Shown here piece after piece: positions 35,359-47,854 of a stretch of DNA of 64,000 nt (positions are counted from its first letter, which is position 1; the number at the start of each line of letters is the position of its first letter). The position numbers and the translations under genes were made by a program. The notes under the pieces were generated by a model that was not told the origin of the DNA, did no database searches, and saw only the letters and a program-made list of their open reading frames with translations. Source of the DNA: Lolium rigidum (Eukaryota; Streptophyta; Magnoliopsida; Poales; Poaceae); assembly GCF_022539505.1 (NCBI RefSeq), contig NC_061514.1, forward strand, positions 216,031,837 through 216,095,836. The letters are read 5' to 3'.

Positions 35359-36833
35359 TGATGTCTACGGGAGCTTCTATTCTTGTAGACAGGTGTTGGG
35401 CCTCCAAGAGCAGAGGTTTGTAGAACAGCAGCAAGTTTCCCTTAAGTGGATCACCCAAGGTTTATCGAACTCAGGGAGGAAGAGGTCAAAGATATCCCTC
35501 TCATGCAACCCTGCAACCACAAAGCAAGAAGTCTCTTGTGTCCCCAACACACCTAATAGGTGCACTATTTCGGCGAAGAGATAGTGAAATACATGTGGTA
35601 TGAATAAGTATGAGCAGTAGTAACGCAGCAGTAGTAATGCAGTAAAACAGTAAACAAGCATCGACAGCAGTATTTAGGAACAAGGCCTAGGGATTACACT
35701 TTCACTAGTGGACACTCTCAACATTGATCACATAATAAATAACTCTTTCTCATATGTGCTACATACACTCTTTTGTTGGATGACAAACACCAGTCGTTGT
35801 GTAGGGCTACAAGAGCACCTCAATGCCGGAGTTAACAAGCTCCACAACATTCGATGTTCATATTTAAATAACCTTAGAGCATAATAGATCATTGCAAAAT
35901 AAACCAAGAACTAACATAGCGCACACACTCGTCCACATTACACTATGAAGGAGGAATAGATCACATCAATACTATCATAATGATAATTAACTCCACAATC
36001 TACAAGAGATCATGATCATAGCCTACGACAAGAACCACACGGTGCACACACTAGTCACCTTTACACCATGCGGGGAGGAATAGACTACTTTAATAACATC
36101 ACATGAGTAGCACACAACTAGTAGCGATACAAAGCTCATCATATGGATCTCAATCATGTAAAGCAGCTCATGAGATCATTGTATTGAAGTACATAGGAGA
36201 GAGATTAACCACATAGCTACCGGTACAGCCCCGAGCCTCGATGGAGAACTACTCCCTCCTCATGGGAGACGAGCAGCGTTGATGGAGATGGCGGTGCTTG
36301 TCGATGGAGGAGCCTTCAGGGGCACTTCCCCGTCCCGGCGGCGTGCAGGAACAGAGACTCCTGTCCCCCAGATCTTGGCTTCACGATGGCGGCGGCTCTG
36401 GAAGGTTTCTCGTACCGTGGCTTTTTCGTCTCGAAGTTTTAGGTCTGGGACCTTTTTATAGGCGAAGAGGCGGCGTCAGAAGGTCGAAGGGGCGACGACA
36501 CCATAGGGTCGCGTGGCCAGGGGGTGGGCCGCGCCACCCTATCATCTGGGGCCTGTGTGGCCCCCCCTGCGGCGACTCTCGGGTGTTCCGGATGCTTCCG
36601 GGCAAAATAGGAACACTGGGCGTTGATTTCGTCCGATTCCGAGAATATTTCTTTACTAGGATTTACGGAACCAAAAACAGCGAGAAAACGACAAGCTGGC
36701 CTTTCGGCATCTCGTCAATAGGTTAGTTCCGGAAAACGCATAAATATGACATAAAGTGTGCATAAAACATGTAGATATCATCAATAATGTGGCATGGAAC
36801 ATAAGAAATTATCGATACGTCGGAGACGTATCA
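35359..36833 (-). repeat. C 5' LTR
   Basis: This is a 1475-bp LTR, tgatgtctacggg to gacgtatca. A TATA box on the minus strand (ctataaaaagg, 36451-36461) is well placed to start the element transcript. It contains the ~77 bp (35557-35633) missing from the other LTR. Confidence 0.9.
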
Positions 36834-36838
36834 ATCAT

Positions 36839-37632
36839 ACACAGCCACCTGCCGACAATCGGAGTGCAAAGTCCGATGAGTTTGACGTTGCCAAGGAAGC
36901 AAAGAAGCATCAAGTGCACCCCTTTGACCCGAAGAAAACAGTCAACACATCGGCATATCTTATTGTCGCATAGGAAAGCACGCTCATCGAGTTCCTCCGT
37001 GAGCGCTGGGAAATATTTGCATGAGAACCATCCGACATGCCAGGTATTCCCAGGGAACTCGCTGAGCACGCCCTCAATGTTGACCCCAAAGCCAGACCTG
37101 TACAGTAGACGTTACGTTGTTTCTCAGAACCAAAAAGAAAAGATATTGGAGAATAAGTTAATCGCTCCGCAAAGCCGGGTTTATTCGAGAGCTCAAGGAA
37201 GCTGAGTGAGTAGCTAATCCAGCCATGGTGCCAAAGAAAGATACGACAGCACTTCGTATGTGCATCGATTTCACGAGCCTCAACAAGCATTGCCCGAAGG
37301 ATCATTTTCTGTTGCCTCGCATCGATCAAATAGTCGACTGCACAGCAGGCTGCGATCACCTCTCCTTTCTTGATGTTTATTCAGGATATAATCAGATCAA
37401 GCTCAAAAAACAAGACCAGGAGTTAACGGTGTTCATTACACCGCATGGTGTTTACTGCTACAACGTCATGACTTTCAGATTAAAAAATGCAGGTGCAACC
37501 TATCAACGGTGCATGCAAGCCCGCCTCGAGGAGCAGATTGGTCGAAATATAGAGGTTTATATCGACGACATTGTCGTCAAAACCAGAAACGCCGCCACGC
37601 TCATCGACGACCTGAGAGAAACTTTCGACAAC
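36839..37632 (+). pseudogene. Element B reverse transcriptase, 5' part (inverted segment)
   Basis: After element C the reading resumes with a degraded region (PSDMPGIPRE, AEHALNVDPKARPV and GFIREIKEA remain, with stops between). An open stretch follows from 37225: VPKKDTTALRMCIDFTSLNK, FLDVYSGYNQI (first catalytic Asp) and YIDDIVVK (YIDD motif). It stops at 37632 (ETFDN), where A2 is inserted. The continuation KKCFFGVP is at 25279 on the other strand. About ten residues are missing between the two. Confidence 0.9.
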
Positions 37633-39229
37633 TGATGGCGTGTATTTCACACGTTCGTTGGGCAACCCCAAGAGGAAGGTATGATGCGCACAGCAGCAAG
37701 TTTTCCCTCAGAAAGAAACCAAGGTTTATCGAACCAGGAGGAGCCAAGAAGCACGTTGAAGGTTGATGGCGGCGGGATGTAGTGCGGCGCAACACCGGAG
37801 ATTCGGCGCCAACGTGGAACCTGCACAACACAACCAAAGTACTTTGCCCCAACGAAACGAGTGAGGTTGTCAATCTCACCGGCTTGCTGTAACAAAGGAT
37901 TAACCGTATTGTGTGGAAGATGATTGTTTGCGAGAGAAAACGGTAAAACAAGTATTGCGACGAGATTCGTATTTCAGTATTAAAGAATGGACCGGGGTCC
38001 ACAGTTCACTAGAGGTGTCTCTCCCATAAGATAAAAGCATGTTGGGTGAACAAATTACAGTCGGGCAATTGACAAATAGAGAGGGCATAACAATGCACAT
38101 ACATGTCATGATAAGTATAGTGAGATTTAATTGGGCATTACGACAAAGTACATAGACCGCCATCCAATCGCATCTATACCTAAAAAGTCCACCTTCAGGT
38201 TATCGTCCGAACCCCTTCCAGTATTAAGTTGCAAAGCAACAGACAATTGCATTAAGTATGGTGCGTAATGTAATCAACAACTACATCCTCGGAAATAGCG
38301 CCAATGTTTTATCCCTAGTGGCAACAGCACAACACAACCTTAGAACTTTCTGTCACTGTCCCATGTGTCAATGCAGGCATGAACCCACTATCGAGCATAA
38401 ATACTCCCTCTTGGAGTTAAAAGCAAAAACTTGGCCAGAGCCTCTACTAGTAACGGAGAGCATGCAAGATCATAAACAACACATATGTAATAACTTGATA
38501 ATTAACATAACATGGTATTCTCTATCCATCGGATCCCGACAAACACAACATAGAGTATTACGGATAGATGATCTTGATCATGTTAGGCAGCTCACAAGAT
38601 CCAACAATGAAGCACAATGAGGAGAAGACAACCATCTAGCTACTGCTATGGACCCATAGTCCGGGGGTGAACTACTCACTCATCACTCCGGAGGCGACCA
38701 TGGCGGTGTAGAGTCCTCCGGGAGATGAATCCCCTCTCCGGCAGGGGTGCCGGAGGAGATCTCCGAATCCCCCGAGATGGCATCGGCGGCGGCGGCGTCT
38801 CGGTAAGGTTTTCCGTATCGTGGTTTTTTCGCCTCGGGGGTTTCGCGACGGAGGCTTTAAGTAGGCGGAAGGGCGAGTCGGGGGCTGACGAGGGGCCCAC
38901 ACCACAGGGCGGCGCGGGCCCCCCTGGTCGCGCCGCCATGTGGTCCGGCCACCTCGTGGCCCCACTTCGTATGCTCTTCGGTCTTCCGGAAGGCTAGTGG
39001 CAAAATAGGCCCCCGGGTCTTCGTTTCGTCCAATTCCGAGAATATTTCGTTACTAGGATTTACGAAACCAAAAACAGCGAGAAAACGAGAAGCGGCACTT
39101 CGGCATCTTGTTAATAGGTTAGTTCCGGAAAATGCACGAATATGACATAAAGTGTGCATAAAACATGTAGGTATCATCAATAATATGGCATAGAACATAA
39201 GAAATTATCGATACGTCGGAGGCGTATCA
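37633..39229 (-). repeat. A2 3' LTR
   Basis: This is a 1597-bp LTR, tgatggcgtgta to ggcgtatca, near-identical to 44277-45874 apart from scattered small indels. On the minus strand a TATA-like cttaaagcc lies near 38855-38865. Confidence 0.92.
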
Positions 39230-41790
39230 AGCATCCCCAAGCTTAGTTACTGCTCGTCCCGGCGAGGTAAAAACGATAACAAAGATAATTTCTGAAGTGA
39301 TATGCCATCATAATCTTGATCATACTATTTGTAAACATATGTAGTGAATGCAGCGATCAAAACAATGGTAATGACATGAGTAAACAAGTGAATCATAAAG
39401 CAAAGACTTTTCATGAATAGTACTTCAAGACAAGTATTAATAAGTCTTGCATAAGAGTTAACTCATAAAGCAATAAATCAAAGTAAAGGTATTGAAGCAA
39501 CACAAAGGAAGATTAAGTTTCAGCGGTTGCTTTCAACTTGTAACATGTATATCTCATGGATAATTGTCAACATAGAGTAATATAACAAGTACAATATGCA
39601 AATATGTAGGAATCAATGCACGAGTTCACACAAGTGTTTGCTTCTTGAGGTGGAGAGAGATAGGTGAACTGACTCAACATAAAAGTAAAGAGAATGGTCC
39701 TTCAAAGAGGAAAGCATCGATTGCTATATTTGTGCTAGAGCTTTTATTTTGAAAACATGAAACAATTTTGTCAACGGTAGTAATAAAGCATATGAGTTAT
39801 GTACATTATATCTTACAAGTTGCAAGCCTCATGCATAGTATACTAATAGTGCCCGCACCTTGTCCTAATTAGCTTGGACTACCGGATCTTTGCAATGCAC
39901 ATGTTTTAACCAAGTGTCACAATGGGGTACCTCCATGCCGCTTTGTACAAAGGTCTAAGGAGAAAGCTCGCATTTTGGATTTCTCGCTTTTAATTATTCT
40001 CAACTTAGACATCCATACCGGGACAACATGGACAACAGATAATGGACTCCTCTTTAATGCATAAGCATGTGGCAACAATTATTATTCTCATATGAGATTG
40101 AGGATATATGTCCAAGACTGAAACTTCCACCATGAATCATGTCTTTAGTTAGCGGCCCAAAGTTCTTCTCTAACAATATGCATGCTCCAACCATAAAGGT
40201 GGTAGATCTCTCTTACTTCAGACAAGACGGACATGCATAGCAACTCACATGATATTCAACAAAGAATAGTTGATGGCGTCCCCAGAAGCATGGTTATCGC
40301 ACAACAAGCAACTTAAAAAGAGATAAAGTGCATAAGTACATATTCACTACCACAATAGTTTTTAAGCTATTTGTCCCATGAGCTATATATTGCAAAGGTG
40401 AATGATGGAATTTTAAAGGTAGCACTCAAGCAATTTACTTTGGAATGGCGGATAAATACCATGTAGTAGGTAGGTATGGTGGACACAAATGGCATAGTGG
40501 TTGGCTCAAGTATTTTGGATGCATGAGAAGTATTCCCTCTCGATACAAGGTTTAGGCTAGCAAGGTTGTTTGAAACAAACACAAGGATGAACGGTACAGC
40601 AAAACTCACATAAAAGACATATTGTAAACATTATAAGACTCCATACCGTCTTCCTTGTTGTTCAAAACTCAATACTAGATGTTATCTAGACTCTAGAGAA
40701 ACCAAATATGCAAACCAAATTAGCAAGCTCTAAGTATTTCTTCATTAATGGGTGCAAAGTATATGATGCAAGAGCTTAAACATGAGCACAACAATTGCCA
40801 AGTATCAAATTATCCAAGACATTTTAGAATTACTACATGTAGCATTTTCCAATTCCAACCATATAACAATTTAACGAAGAAGAAACTTCGCCATGAATAC
40901 TATGAGTAGAGCCTAAGGACATATTTGTCCATATGCTACGAGTGGAGCGTGTCTCTCTCCCATAAAGTGAATGCTAGGATCCATTTTATTCAAACAAAAC
41001 AAAAAACAAAAACAAACCGACGCTCCAAGTAAAGTGCATAAGATGTGACGGAATAAAAATATAGTTTCAGGGGAGGAACCTCGATAATGTTGTCGATGAA
41101 GAAGGGGATGCCTTGGGCATCCCCAAGCTTAGACGCTTGAGTCTTCTTAGAATATGCAGGGGTGAACCACCGGGGCATCCCCAAGCTTAGAGCTTTCACT
41201 CTCCTTGATCATATTGCATCATACTCCTCTCTTGATCCTTGAAAACTTCCTCCACACCAAACTCAAAACAACTCATTAGAGGGTTAGTGCATAATAAAAA
41301 TTAACATGTTCAGAGGTGACACAATCATTCTTAACACTTCTGGACATTGCATAAAGCTGCTGGACATTAATGGATCAAAGAAATTCATCCAACATAGCAA
41401 AGGAGGCAATGCAAAATAAAAGGCAGAATCTGTCAAAACAGAACAGTCCGTAAAGATGGATTTTATTAGGCCACCAGACTTGCTCAAATGAAAATGCTCA
41501 AATTGAATGAAAGTTGCGTACATATCTGAGGATCATGCACGTAAATTGTCTTAATTTTCTGAGCTACCTACAGGGAGGTAGACCCTGATTCGTGACAGCA
41601 AAGAAATCTGGAACTGCGCAAGTAATCCAAATCTAGTACTTACTTTACTATCAAAGACTTTACTTGGCACAACAAAACTCAAAACTAAGATAAGGAGAGG
41701 TTGCTACAGTAGTAAACAACTTCCAAGACACAAATATAAAACAAAAATACTGTAGTAAAAACATGGGTTATCTCCCATAAGCGCTTTTCT
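39230..41790 (-). other. A2 shared 3' non-coding module
   Basis: This is the A2 copy of the shared module. It begins with the polypurine tract (39231-39246) and includes the hairpin and two further polypurine copies near 41105-41190. Nothing coding is recognised. Confidence 0.8.
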
Positions 41791-41824
41791 TTAACGCCTT
41801 TCAGCTAGGCGCAGAAAGTGTATC

Positions 41825-43939
41825 TCAAGTAACAACAAGAGACGAAGCATCAACATCATAATTTGTTCTAATAATAGAATCATAAGGTAACTTCATTCTC
41901 TTTCTAGGGAAGTGTTCCATACCTTTCTTGAGAGGAAATTGATATTTAATATTACCTTCCTTCATATCAATAGTAGCACCAACGGTTCGAAGAAAAGGTC
42001 TTCCCAATATAATGGGGCAAGATGCATTTCATTCAATATCCAAGACAACAAAATCAACGGGGACAAGGTTATTGTTAACCATAATATGAACATTATCAAC
42101 TTTCCCCAAAGGTTTCTTTTTAGCATTATCAGCGAGATTAACATCCAAATAACAATTTTTCAATGGTGGCAAGTCAAGCATATCATAGACTTTTTTAGGC
42201 ATAACGAAATACTTGCACCAAGATCACATGAAGCATTACAATCAAAATCTTTGACCCTCATTTTAATGATGGGCTCCCAACCATCCTCTAGCTTTCTAGG
42301 AATAGAAGTTTCAAGTTTTAGTTTCTCTTCTCTAGCTTTTATGAGAGCATTTGTAATATATTTTGTGAAAGCCAAGTTTACAGCGCTAGCATTGGGACTT
42401 TTAGCAAGTTTTTGTAAGAACTTTATAACTTCAGAGATGTGGCAATCATCAAGATCTAAATCATTACAATCCAAAGCAATGGGATTATCATCCCCCAGGT
42501 TGGAAAAAATTTCAGCAGTTTTATCACAAGCAGTTTCAGCAGTTTTAGCAGTTTCAGGTAATTTTGCGCGCTTTGCACTAGGAGTAGAAACATCGCCAAC
42601 ACCAATTATTTTACCATTGATAGTAGGATGTGCAGCAACATGTGAAGAATTAGCATTGCTAGTGGTGGTAATAGTCCAAACTTTAGCTACATTTTCCTCT
42701 TTAGCTAGTTTTTCATTTTCTTCTCTATCCCACCTAGCACGCAGTTCAGCCATTAATCTTATATTCTCATTAATTCTAACTTGGATGGCATTTGCTGTAG
42801 TAACAATTTTATTTTCAATATCCCTATTAGGCATAACTTTCGATTTCAAAAGATCAACATCGGAGGCAAGACTATCAACTCTAGAAACAAGAATATCAAT
42901 TTTATTGAGCTTTTCCTCAACAGATTTGTTAAAAGCAGTTTGTGTACTAATAAATTCTTTAAGCATAGCTTCAAGTCCAGGGGTGTATTCCTATTATTGT
43001 TGTAAGAATTCCCATAAGAATTAGCATAACCGTTACCATTATTATAAGGATATGGCCTATAGTTATTACTAGAATTGTTCCGATAAGCATTGTTGTTGAA
43101 ATTATTATTTTTAATGAAGTTTACATCAACATGTTCTTCTTGGGCAACCAATGAAGCTAATGGAACATTATTAGGATCAACATTAGTCCTATCATTCGCA
43201 AGCATAGACATAATAGCATCAACCTTATCATTCAAGGAAGAGGATTCTTCAACAGAATTTACCTTCTTACCTTGTGGAGCTCTTTCCGTGTGCCATTCAG
43301 AGTAATTAACCATCATATTATCAAGGAGCTTTGTTGCTTCACCAAGAGTGATGGACATAAAGGTACCTCCAGCAGCTGAATCCAATAAATTCCGCGAAGA
43401 AAAATTTAGTCCCGCATAGAAGGTTTGGATGATCATCCAAGTAGTCGATCCATGGGTTGGGAAATTTTTAACCAGAGATTTCATTCTTTCCCAAGCTTGA
43501 GCAACATGTTCATTATCCAATTGTTTAAAATTCATTATGCTACTCCTCAAAGATATAATTTTAGCAGGGGGATAATATCTACCAATAAAAGCATCCTTGC
43601 ATTTAGTCCAGAATCAATACTATTCTTAGGCGAGAGATAGCAACCAATCTTTAGCTCTTCCTCTTAATGAGAAAGGGAACAATTTTAATTTTATAATGTC
43701 ACCATCTACATCTTTATACTTTTGCATTTCACATAGTTCAACAAAATTATTGAGATGGGCAGCAACATCATCGAACTAACACCGTAGAAAATTGCTCTCT
43801 CATGACAAGATTCAAGTAAAGCAGGTTTAATTTCAAAGAATTCTGCTGTAGTAGCAGGTGGAGCAATAGGTGTGCATAGGAAATCATTATTATTTGTGCT
43901 AGTGAAGTCACACAACTTAGTATTTTCAGGGTTGGCCAT
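41825..43939 (-). pseudogene. A2 gag-protease, frameshifted
   Basis: It has the same architecture as A1. The start near 43939 reads MANPENTKLCDF. The gag core is at 43550-42846 (FKQLDNEHVAQAWERMKSLV, QTFYAGLN), followed by an Asn/Tyr-rich linker absent from A1. One long frame (42966-42160, 268 aa) joins a coiled coil to the protease active-site motif DLGAS. GRPFLRTVGATIDM follows at 42007-41825. The frames are interrupted at about three places. The reading ends near 41825 without pol. An ORF on the plus strand over 41912-43024 is only its shadow. Confidence 0.85.
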
Positions 43940-44164
43940 TTTAGCAGTAGTAAATAAAGCAAACTAGATAAAGTAAATGCAAATAAACTAAATTTTTTTG
44001 TGTTTTTGATATAGCAAACAAGACAGTAAATAAAGTAAAACTAGCAACTAATTTTTTTGTGTTTTGATATAATGCAGCAAACAAAGTAGTAAATAAAATA
44101 AAGCAAGACAAAAACAAAGTAAAGAGATTGAGAAGTGGAGACTCCCTTGCAGCGTGTCTTGATC

Positions 44165-44265
44165 TCCCCGGCAACGGCGCCAGAAAATATGCTGGCGTGT
44201 AGTTGACGTGGGAGTTAGAAATCTTTGTGGTGTAACTTTTCTTCAGTTCCCCGGCAACGGCGCCA
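44165..44265 (-). other. Duplicated primer-binding region of A2
   Basis: Two perfect copies of tccccggcaacggcgcca, the plant tRNA-Asp 3' end as seen on the plus strand, lie at 44165-44182 and 44248-44265. Each is followed by gaaaatatgct. The copy nearer the LTR is the normal one. Between them lies ggcgtgtagttgac-like sequence resembling an LTR end, so the duplication seems to have carried a few LTR bases. Confidence 0.85.
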
Positions 44266-44276
44266 GAAAATATGCT

Positions 44277-45874
44277 TGATGGCGTGTATTTCACACGTTC
44301 GTTGGGCAACCCCAAGAGGAAGGTATGATGCGCACAGCAGCAAGTTTTCCCTCAGAAAGAAACCAAGGTTTATCGAACCAGGAGGAGCCAAGAAGCACGT
44401 TGAAGGTTGATGGCGGCGGGATGTAGTGCGGCGCAACACCGGAGATTCCGGCGCCAACGTGGAACCCGCACAACACAACCAAAGTACTTTGCCCCAACGA
44501 AACGGTGAGGTTGTCAATCTCACCGGCTTGCTGTAACAAAGGATTAACCGTATTGTGTGGAAGATGATTGTTTGCAGAGAAAACAGTAAAACAAGTATTG
44601 CGACAGATTTGTATTTCGAGTATTAAAGAATGGACCGGGGTCCACGGTTCACTAGAGGTGTCTCTCCCATAAGATAAAAGCATGTTGGGTGAACAAATTA
44701 CAGTCGGGCAATTGACAAATAGAGAGGGCATAACAATGCACATACATGTCATGATAAGTATAGTGAGATTTAATTGGTCATTACGACAAAGTACATAGAC
44801 CGCCATCCAACTGCATCTATGCCTAAAAAGTCCACCTTCAGGTTATCGTCCGAACCCCTTCCAGTATTAAGTTGCAAAGCAACAGACAATTGCATTAAGT
44901 ATGGTGCGTAATGTAATCAACAACTACATCCTCGGACATAGCGCCAATGTTTTATCCCTAGTGGCAATAGCACAACACAACCTTAGAACTTTCTCGTCAT
45001 CGTCCCAGGTGTCAATGCAGGCATGAACCCACTATCGAGCATAAATACTCCCTCTTGGAGTTAAAAGCAAAAACTTGGCCGAGCCTCTACTAGTAACTGG
45101 AGAGCATGCAAGATCATAAACAACACATATGTAATAACTTGATAATTAACATAACATGGTATTCTCTATCCATCGGATCCCGACAAACACAACATAGAGT
45201 ATTACGAATAGATGATCTTGATCATGTTAGGCAGCTCACAAGAGCCAACAATGAAGCACAATGAGGAGAAGACAACCATCTAGCTACTGCTATGGACCCA
45301 TAGTCCGAGGGGTGAACTACTCACTCATCACTCCGGAGGCGACCATGGCGGTGTAGAGTCCTCCGGGAGATGAATCCCCTCTCCGGCGGGTGCCGGAGGA
45401 GATCTCCGAATCCCCGAGATGGGATCGGCGGCGGCGGCGTCTCAGTAAGGTTTTCCGTATCGTGGTTTTTCGCCTCAGGGGTTTCGCGACGGAGGCTTTA
45501 AGTAGGCGGAAGGGCAGAGTCGGGGGGGCTGACGAGGGGCCCACACCACAGGGCGGCGCGGGCCCCCCCTTGGCCGCGCCGCCATGTGGTCTGGCCACCT
45601 CGTGGCCCCACTTCGTATGCTCTTCGGTCTTCTGAAGGCTCGTGGCAAAATAGGCCCACTGGGTCTTCGTTTCGTCCAATTCCGAGAATATTTCGTTACT
45701 AGGATTTCGAAACCAAAACAGCGAGAAAACAGGAACTGGCACTTCGGCATCTTGTTAATAGGTTAGTTCCGAGAAAATGCACGAATATGACATAAAGTGT
45801 GCATAAAACATGTAGGTATCATCAATAATATGGCATAGAACATAAGAAATTATCGATACGTCGGAGACGTATCA
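44277..45874 (-). repeat. A2 5' LTR
   Basis: This is a 1598-bp LTR, tgatggcgtgta to gacgtatca. Its last base is one base before 45875, which borders the N run. Confidence 0.92.
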
Positions 45875-45875
45875 A

Positions 45876-45975
45876 NNNNNNNNNNNNNNNNNNNNNNNNN
45901 NNNNNNNNNNNNNNNNNNNNNNNNNNNNNNNNNNNNNNNNNNNNNNNNNNNNNNNNNNNNNNNNNNNNNNNNNNN
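45876..45975. other. Assembly gap, exactly 100 N
   Basis: This is the right edge of the inverted contig. At the true join the X 5' LTR (cut at 45976) should meet sequence leading to A4 (cut at 25380). At least ~770 bp of X LTR and ~430 bp of A4 are therefore missing, plus any X leader. Confidence 0.95.
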
Positions 45976-46469
45976 TATGTAACACGGAAGTTCCGGCCAC
46001 GGGGGCCGGGAAGATTCGAGGTGGATCCTCGCACTGAGAAAGGCTGATGGGTCGAGTGCGGAGCGGAACAAGGGTGGAACTTCCGGTGACCGGAAGTTCT
46101 GGCCTACTTCCGAAATAGCACAAAAACCATACTGGAACATACTGTGAGCAAAATAGCAGTTTTTGGAACTTGGCCGTAAGTAGGGAGGAAGTTCCGCTGG
46201 CCGGAATTTCCGGCCTACTTCCGCCGAGCTTCAACGTGGGAGGCATTGAGATGCTGCTGTCAGGAGCATCTGGGCGGAACTTCCGCCTGCAGGGGCCGGA
46301 ACTTCCGCCTCGAGCAAAATGGCAGCAATGGCTCCAAATTTGTCAGGTCATTCCACCAGCCATGTATTTATAATGAGACCATGTACCTGTCTACATCAAC
46401 ACACATAAATAGGTACCTGTAGTTGACATCAAACACACAAAACCCAAAAGGGCTGGAAATGTTCTTTCA
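45976..46469 (-). repeat. X 5' LTR, first 494 bp
   Basis: On the minus strand it starts tgaaagaacatttccagccc at 46469, matching the LTR start at 28831. It carries the same GGAACTTCC array (about 45985-46310). The duplication acaat (46470-46474; attgt on the minus strand) follows, then B's protease. It is truncated by the gap at 45976. Confidence 0.88.
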
Positions 46470-46474
46470 ACAAT

Positions 46475-47518
46475 CCCATTGCTTTCATTGTACTTGCAAA
46501 GAAAAGGTTTAGACCACTTCCTCCATCCATGAACACTTTGCTCATATTGTATCCTTCGATCTGCGCTTCAAGGACTAGGGCAACATGACCGGGCCTTGGA
46601 CGGCTATCGGATGGTCCGCTCTGCTGAACAGGAAGTTCTGATCCGACCAATCGATATAACCGGGTACCACCACCATAGCCACTTCTGCAAACTTTATCTT
46701 CCGTGAAAACTTCCTGGACTCCCTCTTTGAAAAGCTGGTCTTGTGAATCATGTTCACTTTCCCTCGAGATGTAGGGTAAACTTCGGTAGGTATGTAGATA
46801 TCTTCGTCTGGCACATACTGTTGTTGTTGAGGATAATTGCAAGCCGTTGTTCTTCCTTCTACCGAACGAGCCTTTGCTTCCGACTCAAGCCTCAACTCTT
46901 CACATAGCTTCTGAATATCGAGGAACTGCCGACAATCTTTAAGTAGACGCGTAGCCTTCTCAATGTTGTCTTTTGGGTAAATGTAAGCATGCAAGTAACA
47001 CGGAGCGACAAACTGTTCCACAACTGACAGATAAGGTGCACGACTGCGATTCTTGTTTAATTGCGCACTATAACACCCTTTGCCACACTGGCGGAGGCGA
47101 CTTGCAGCTCGTTCTTCTGCTTCACAACGAAGATCCCTTCTCCTCTTCTGTTGCTCCTCTCTGCTACCAAAATTTCTTTGGCTGTTCCCGTTGCTATTGC
47201 TAGATGAATACGGCGAATCCACTGAGGCTATCGGTGGGACGATGATTTCTAGAGCCGAAGTCCTTAAGTTTGATGCACCTGAATTTGGAAGTCGAAGGAA
47301 CCCTCCGGAATCGATGATAAAGTGGACACCGCCAAATGTCGCGTCCATACTGCTACGCAACTCCGAAGGAATTGGATGCAGATCGAGCTTCGGTGCATGG
47401 AGTGAACTCGAAGGATCCACAGCGAACCGAATTTTTCGGGCTGGAAGGTGTTGGTGATGCCAGCACAAACGTTGCTGATGTGACCGGAGCAGCTGATGAC
47501 GTGCCTTGTACCGACAAT
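46475..47518 (-). pseudogene. Element B gag-protease remnant
   Basis: The gag part (about 47500-46600) has a large internal deletion: the capsid core is missing, while the C-terminal region is present (GCYSAQLNKNR, HAYIYPKDNIEKATRLLKDC, NYPQQQQYVPDEDIYIPTEV, YIDWSDQN). A frame change near 46600 leads to the protease GHVALVLEAQIEGYNMSK and its active-site motif FMDGGSGLN, then ASTMKAMGL at 46475. X is inserted exactly there. The continuation is at 30098. The protease is of the Tat type, where the active site reads DGGS. Confidence 0.82.
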
Positions 47519-47537
47519 CTTCCCATAGACGGCGCCA
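47519..47537 (-). other. Primer-binding site of element B
   Basis: The minus strand reads tggcgccgtctatgggaag two bases inside the 5' LTR. This is close to the primer site typical of Tat elements. I do not name the tRNA from memory. Confidence 0.75.
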
Positions 47538-47854
47538 ATTGGCGATGGTGCTCCTCGGCAATGCTCACCTTTTGGAGCTTAGGGTTGACAGAATCCTGCA
47601 CGCTGACACGAGACATCGGATACCAAACAGACAGGGAGAGAGATTTACCCAGGTTTAGGGCCCTCGAGAGGTAAAACCCTTACTTCCTGCTTGTCTGATC
47701 TTGATTATCGAATATATCGGGTTACAATCGGGTAGCCGAAGGCTATGACTAAGATCTCATCGAGAGGCTAAGATTCTAATGAGCTAGCTCTAGACTTGCG
47801 ATGAATCTAGCTGTTGTGATTGTATGTCCCTCGGCAGACCCTCTCCTGGCCCTT

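Larger units (their letters stand above)
30474..36833 (-). mobile_element. Element C: non-autonomous element with acidic ORF
   Basis: This is a complete element with the perfect duplication atcat (30469-30473 and 36834-36838), inserted in B's pol. LTRs are 30474-31862 and 35359-36833. They differ from A-type LTRs over most of their length but share the terminal ~230 bp. The internal region has the shared non-coding module and one ORF related to that of D. No gag, protease or pol. Family resemblance is to D. Confidence 0.9.
37633..45874 (-). mobile_element. Element A2: non-autonomous Athila-like element
   Basis: This is a full-length element of the A family, a subfamily whose LTR starts tgatggcgtgtatttcac. 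LTRs are 37633-39229 and 44277-45874. The left flank is acaac (37628-37632). At the right only one base (a) is visible before the gap, which is consistent with but does not prove a duplication. It carries gag-protease like A1, no polymerase, and a doubled primer-binding region. Confidence 0.88.

Noticed and set aside
22890..37635. Two separate Tat elements in opposite orientation
   Set aside because: The halves do not overlap, they join in frame with a restored duplication, and the switch points are both 100-N gaps. One element with an inverted contig explains all of it.
41912..43024. 370-aa open frame on the plus strand in A2 (and 216 aa at 6314-6964 in A1)
   Set aside because: They lie exactly antisense to gag-protease, which has family motifs. 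The plus-strand translation is Ser/Ile/Phe-rich without motifs and is a shadow frame.
44165..44265. tRNA-Asp genes at the ccccggcaacggcgcca sites
   Set aside because: Only the last ~18 bases of tRNA-Asp are present, always next to an LTR. No anticodon arm or other tRNA body is present. They are primer-binding sites.
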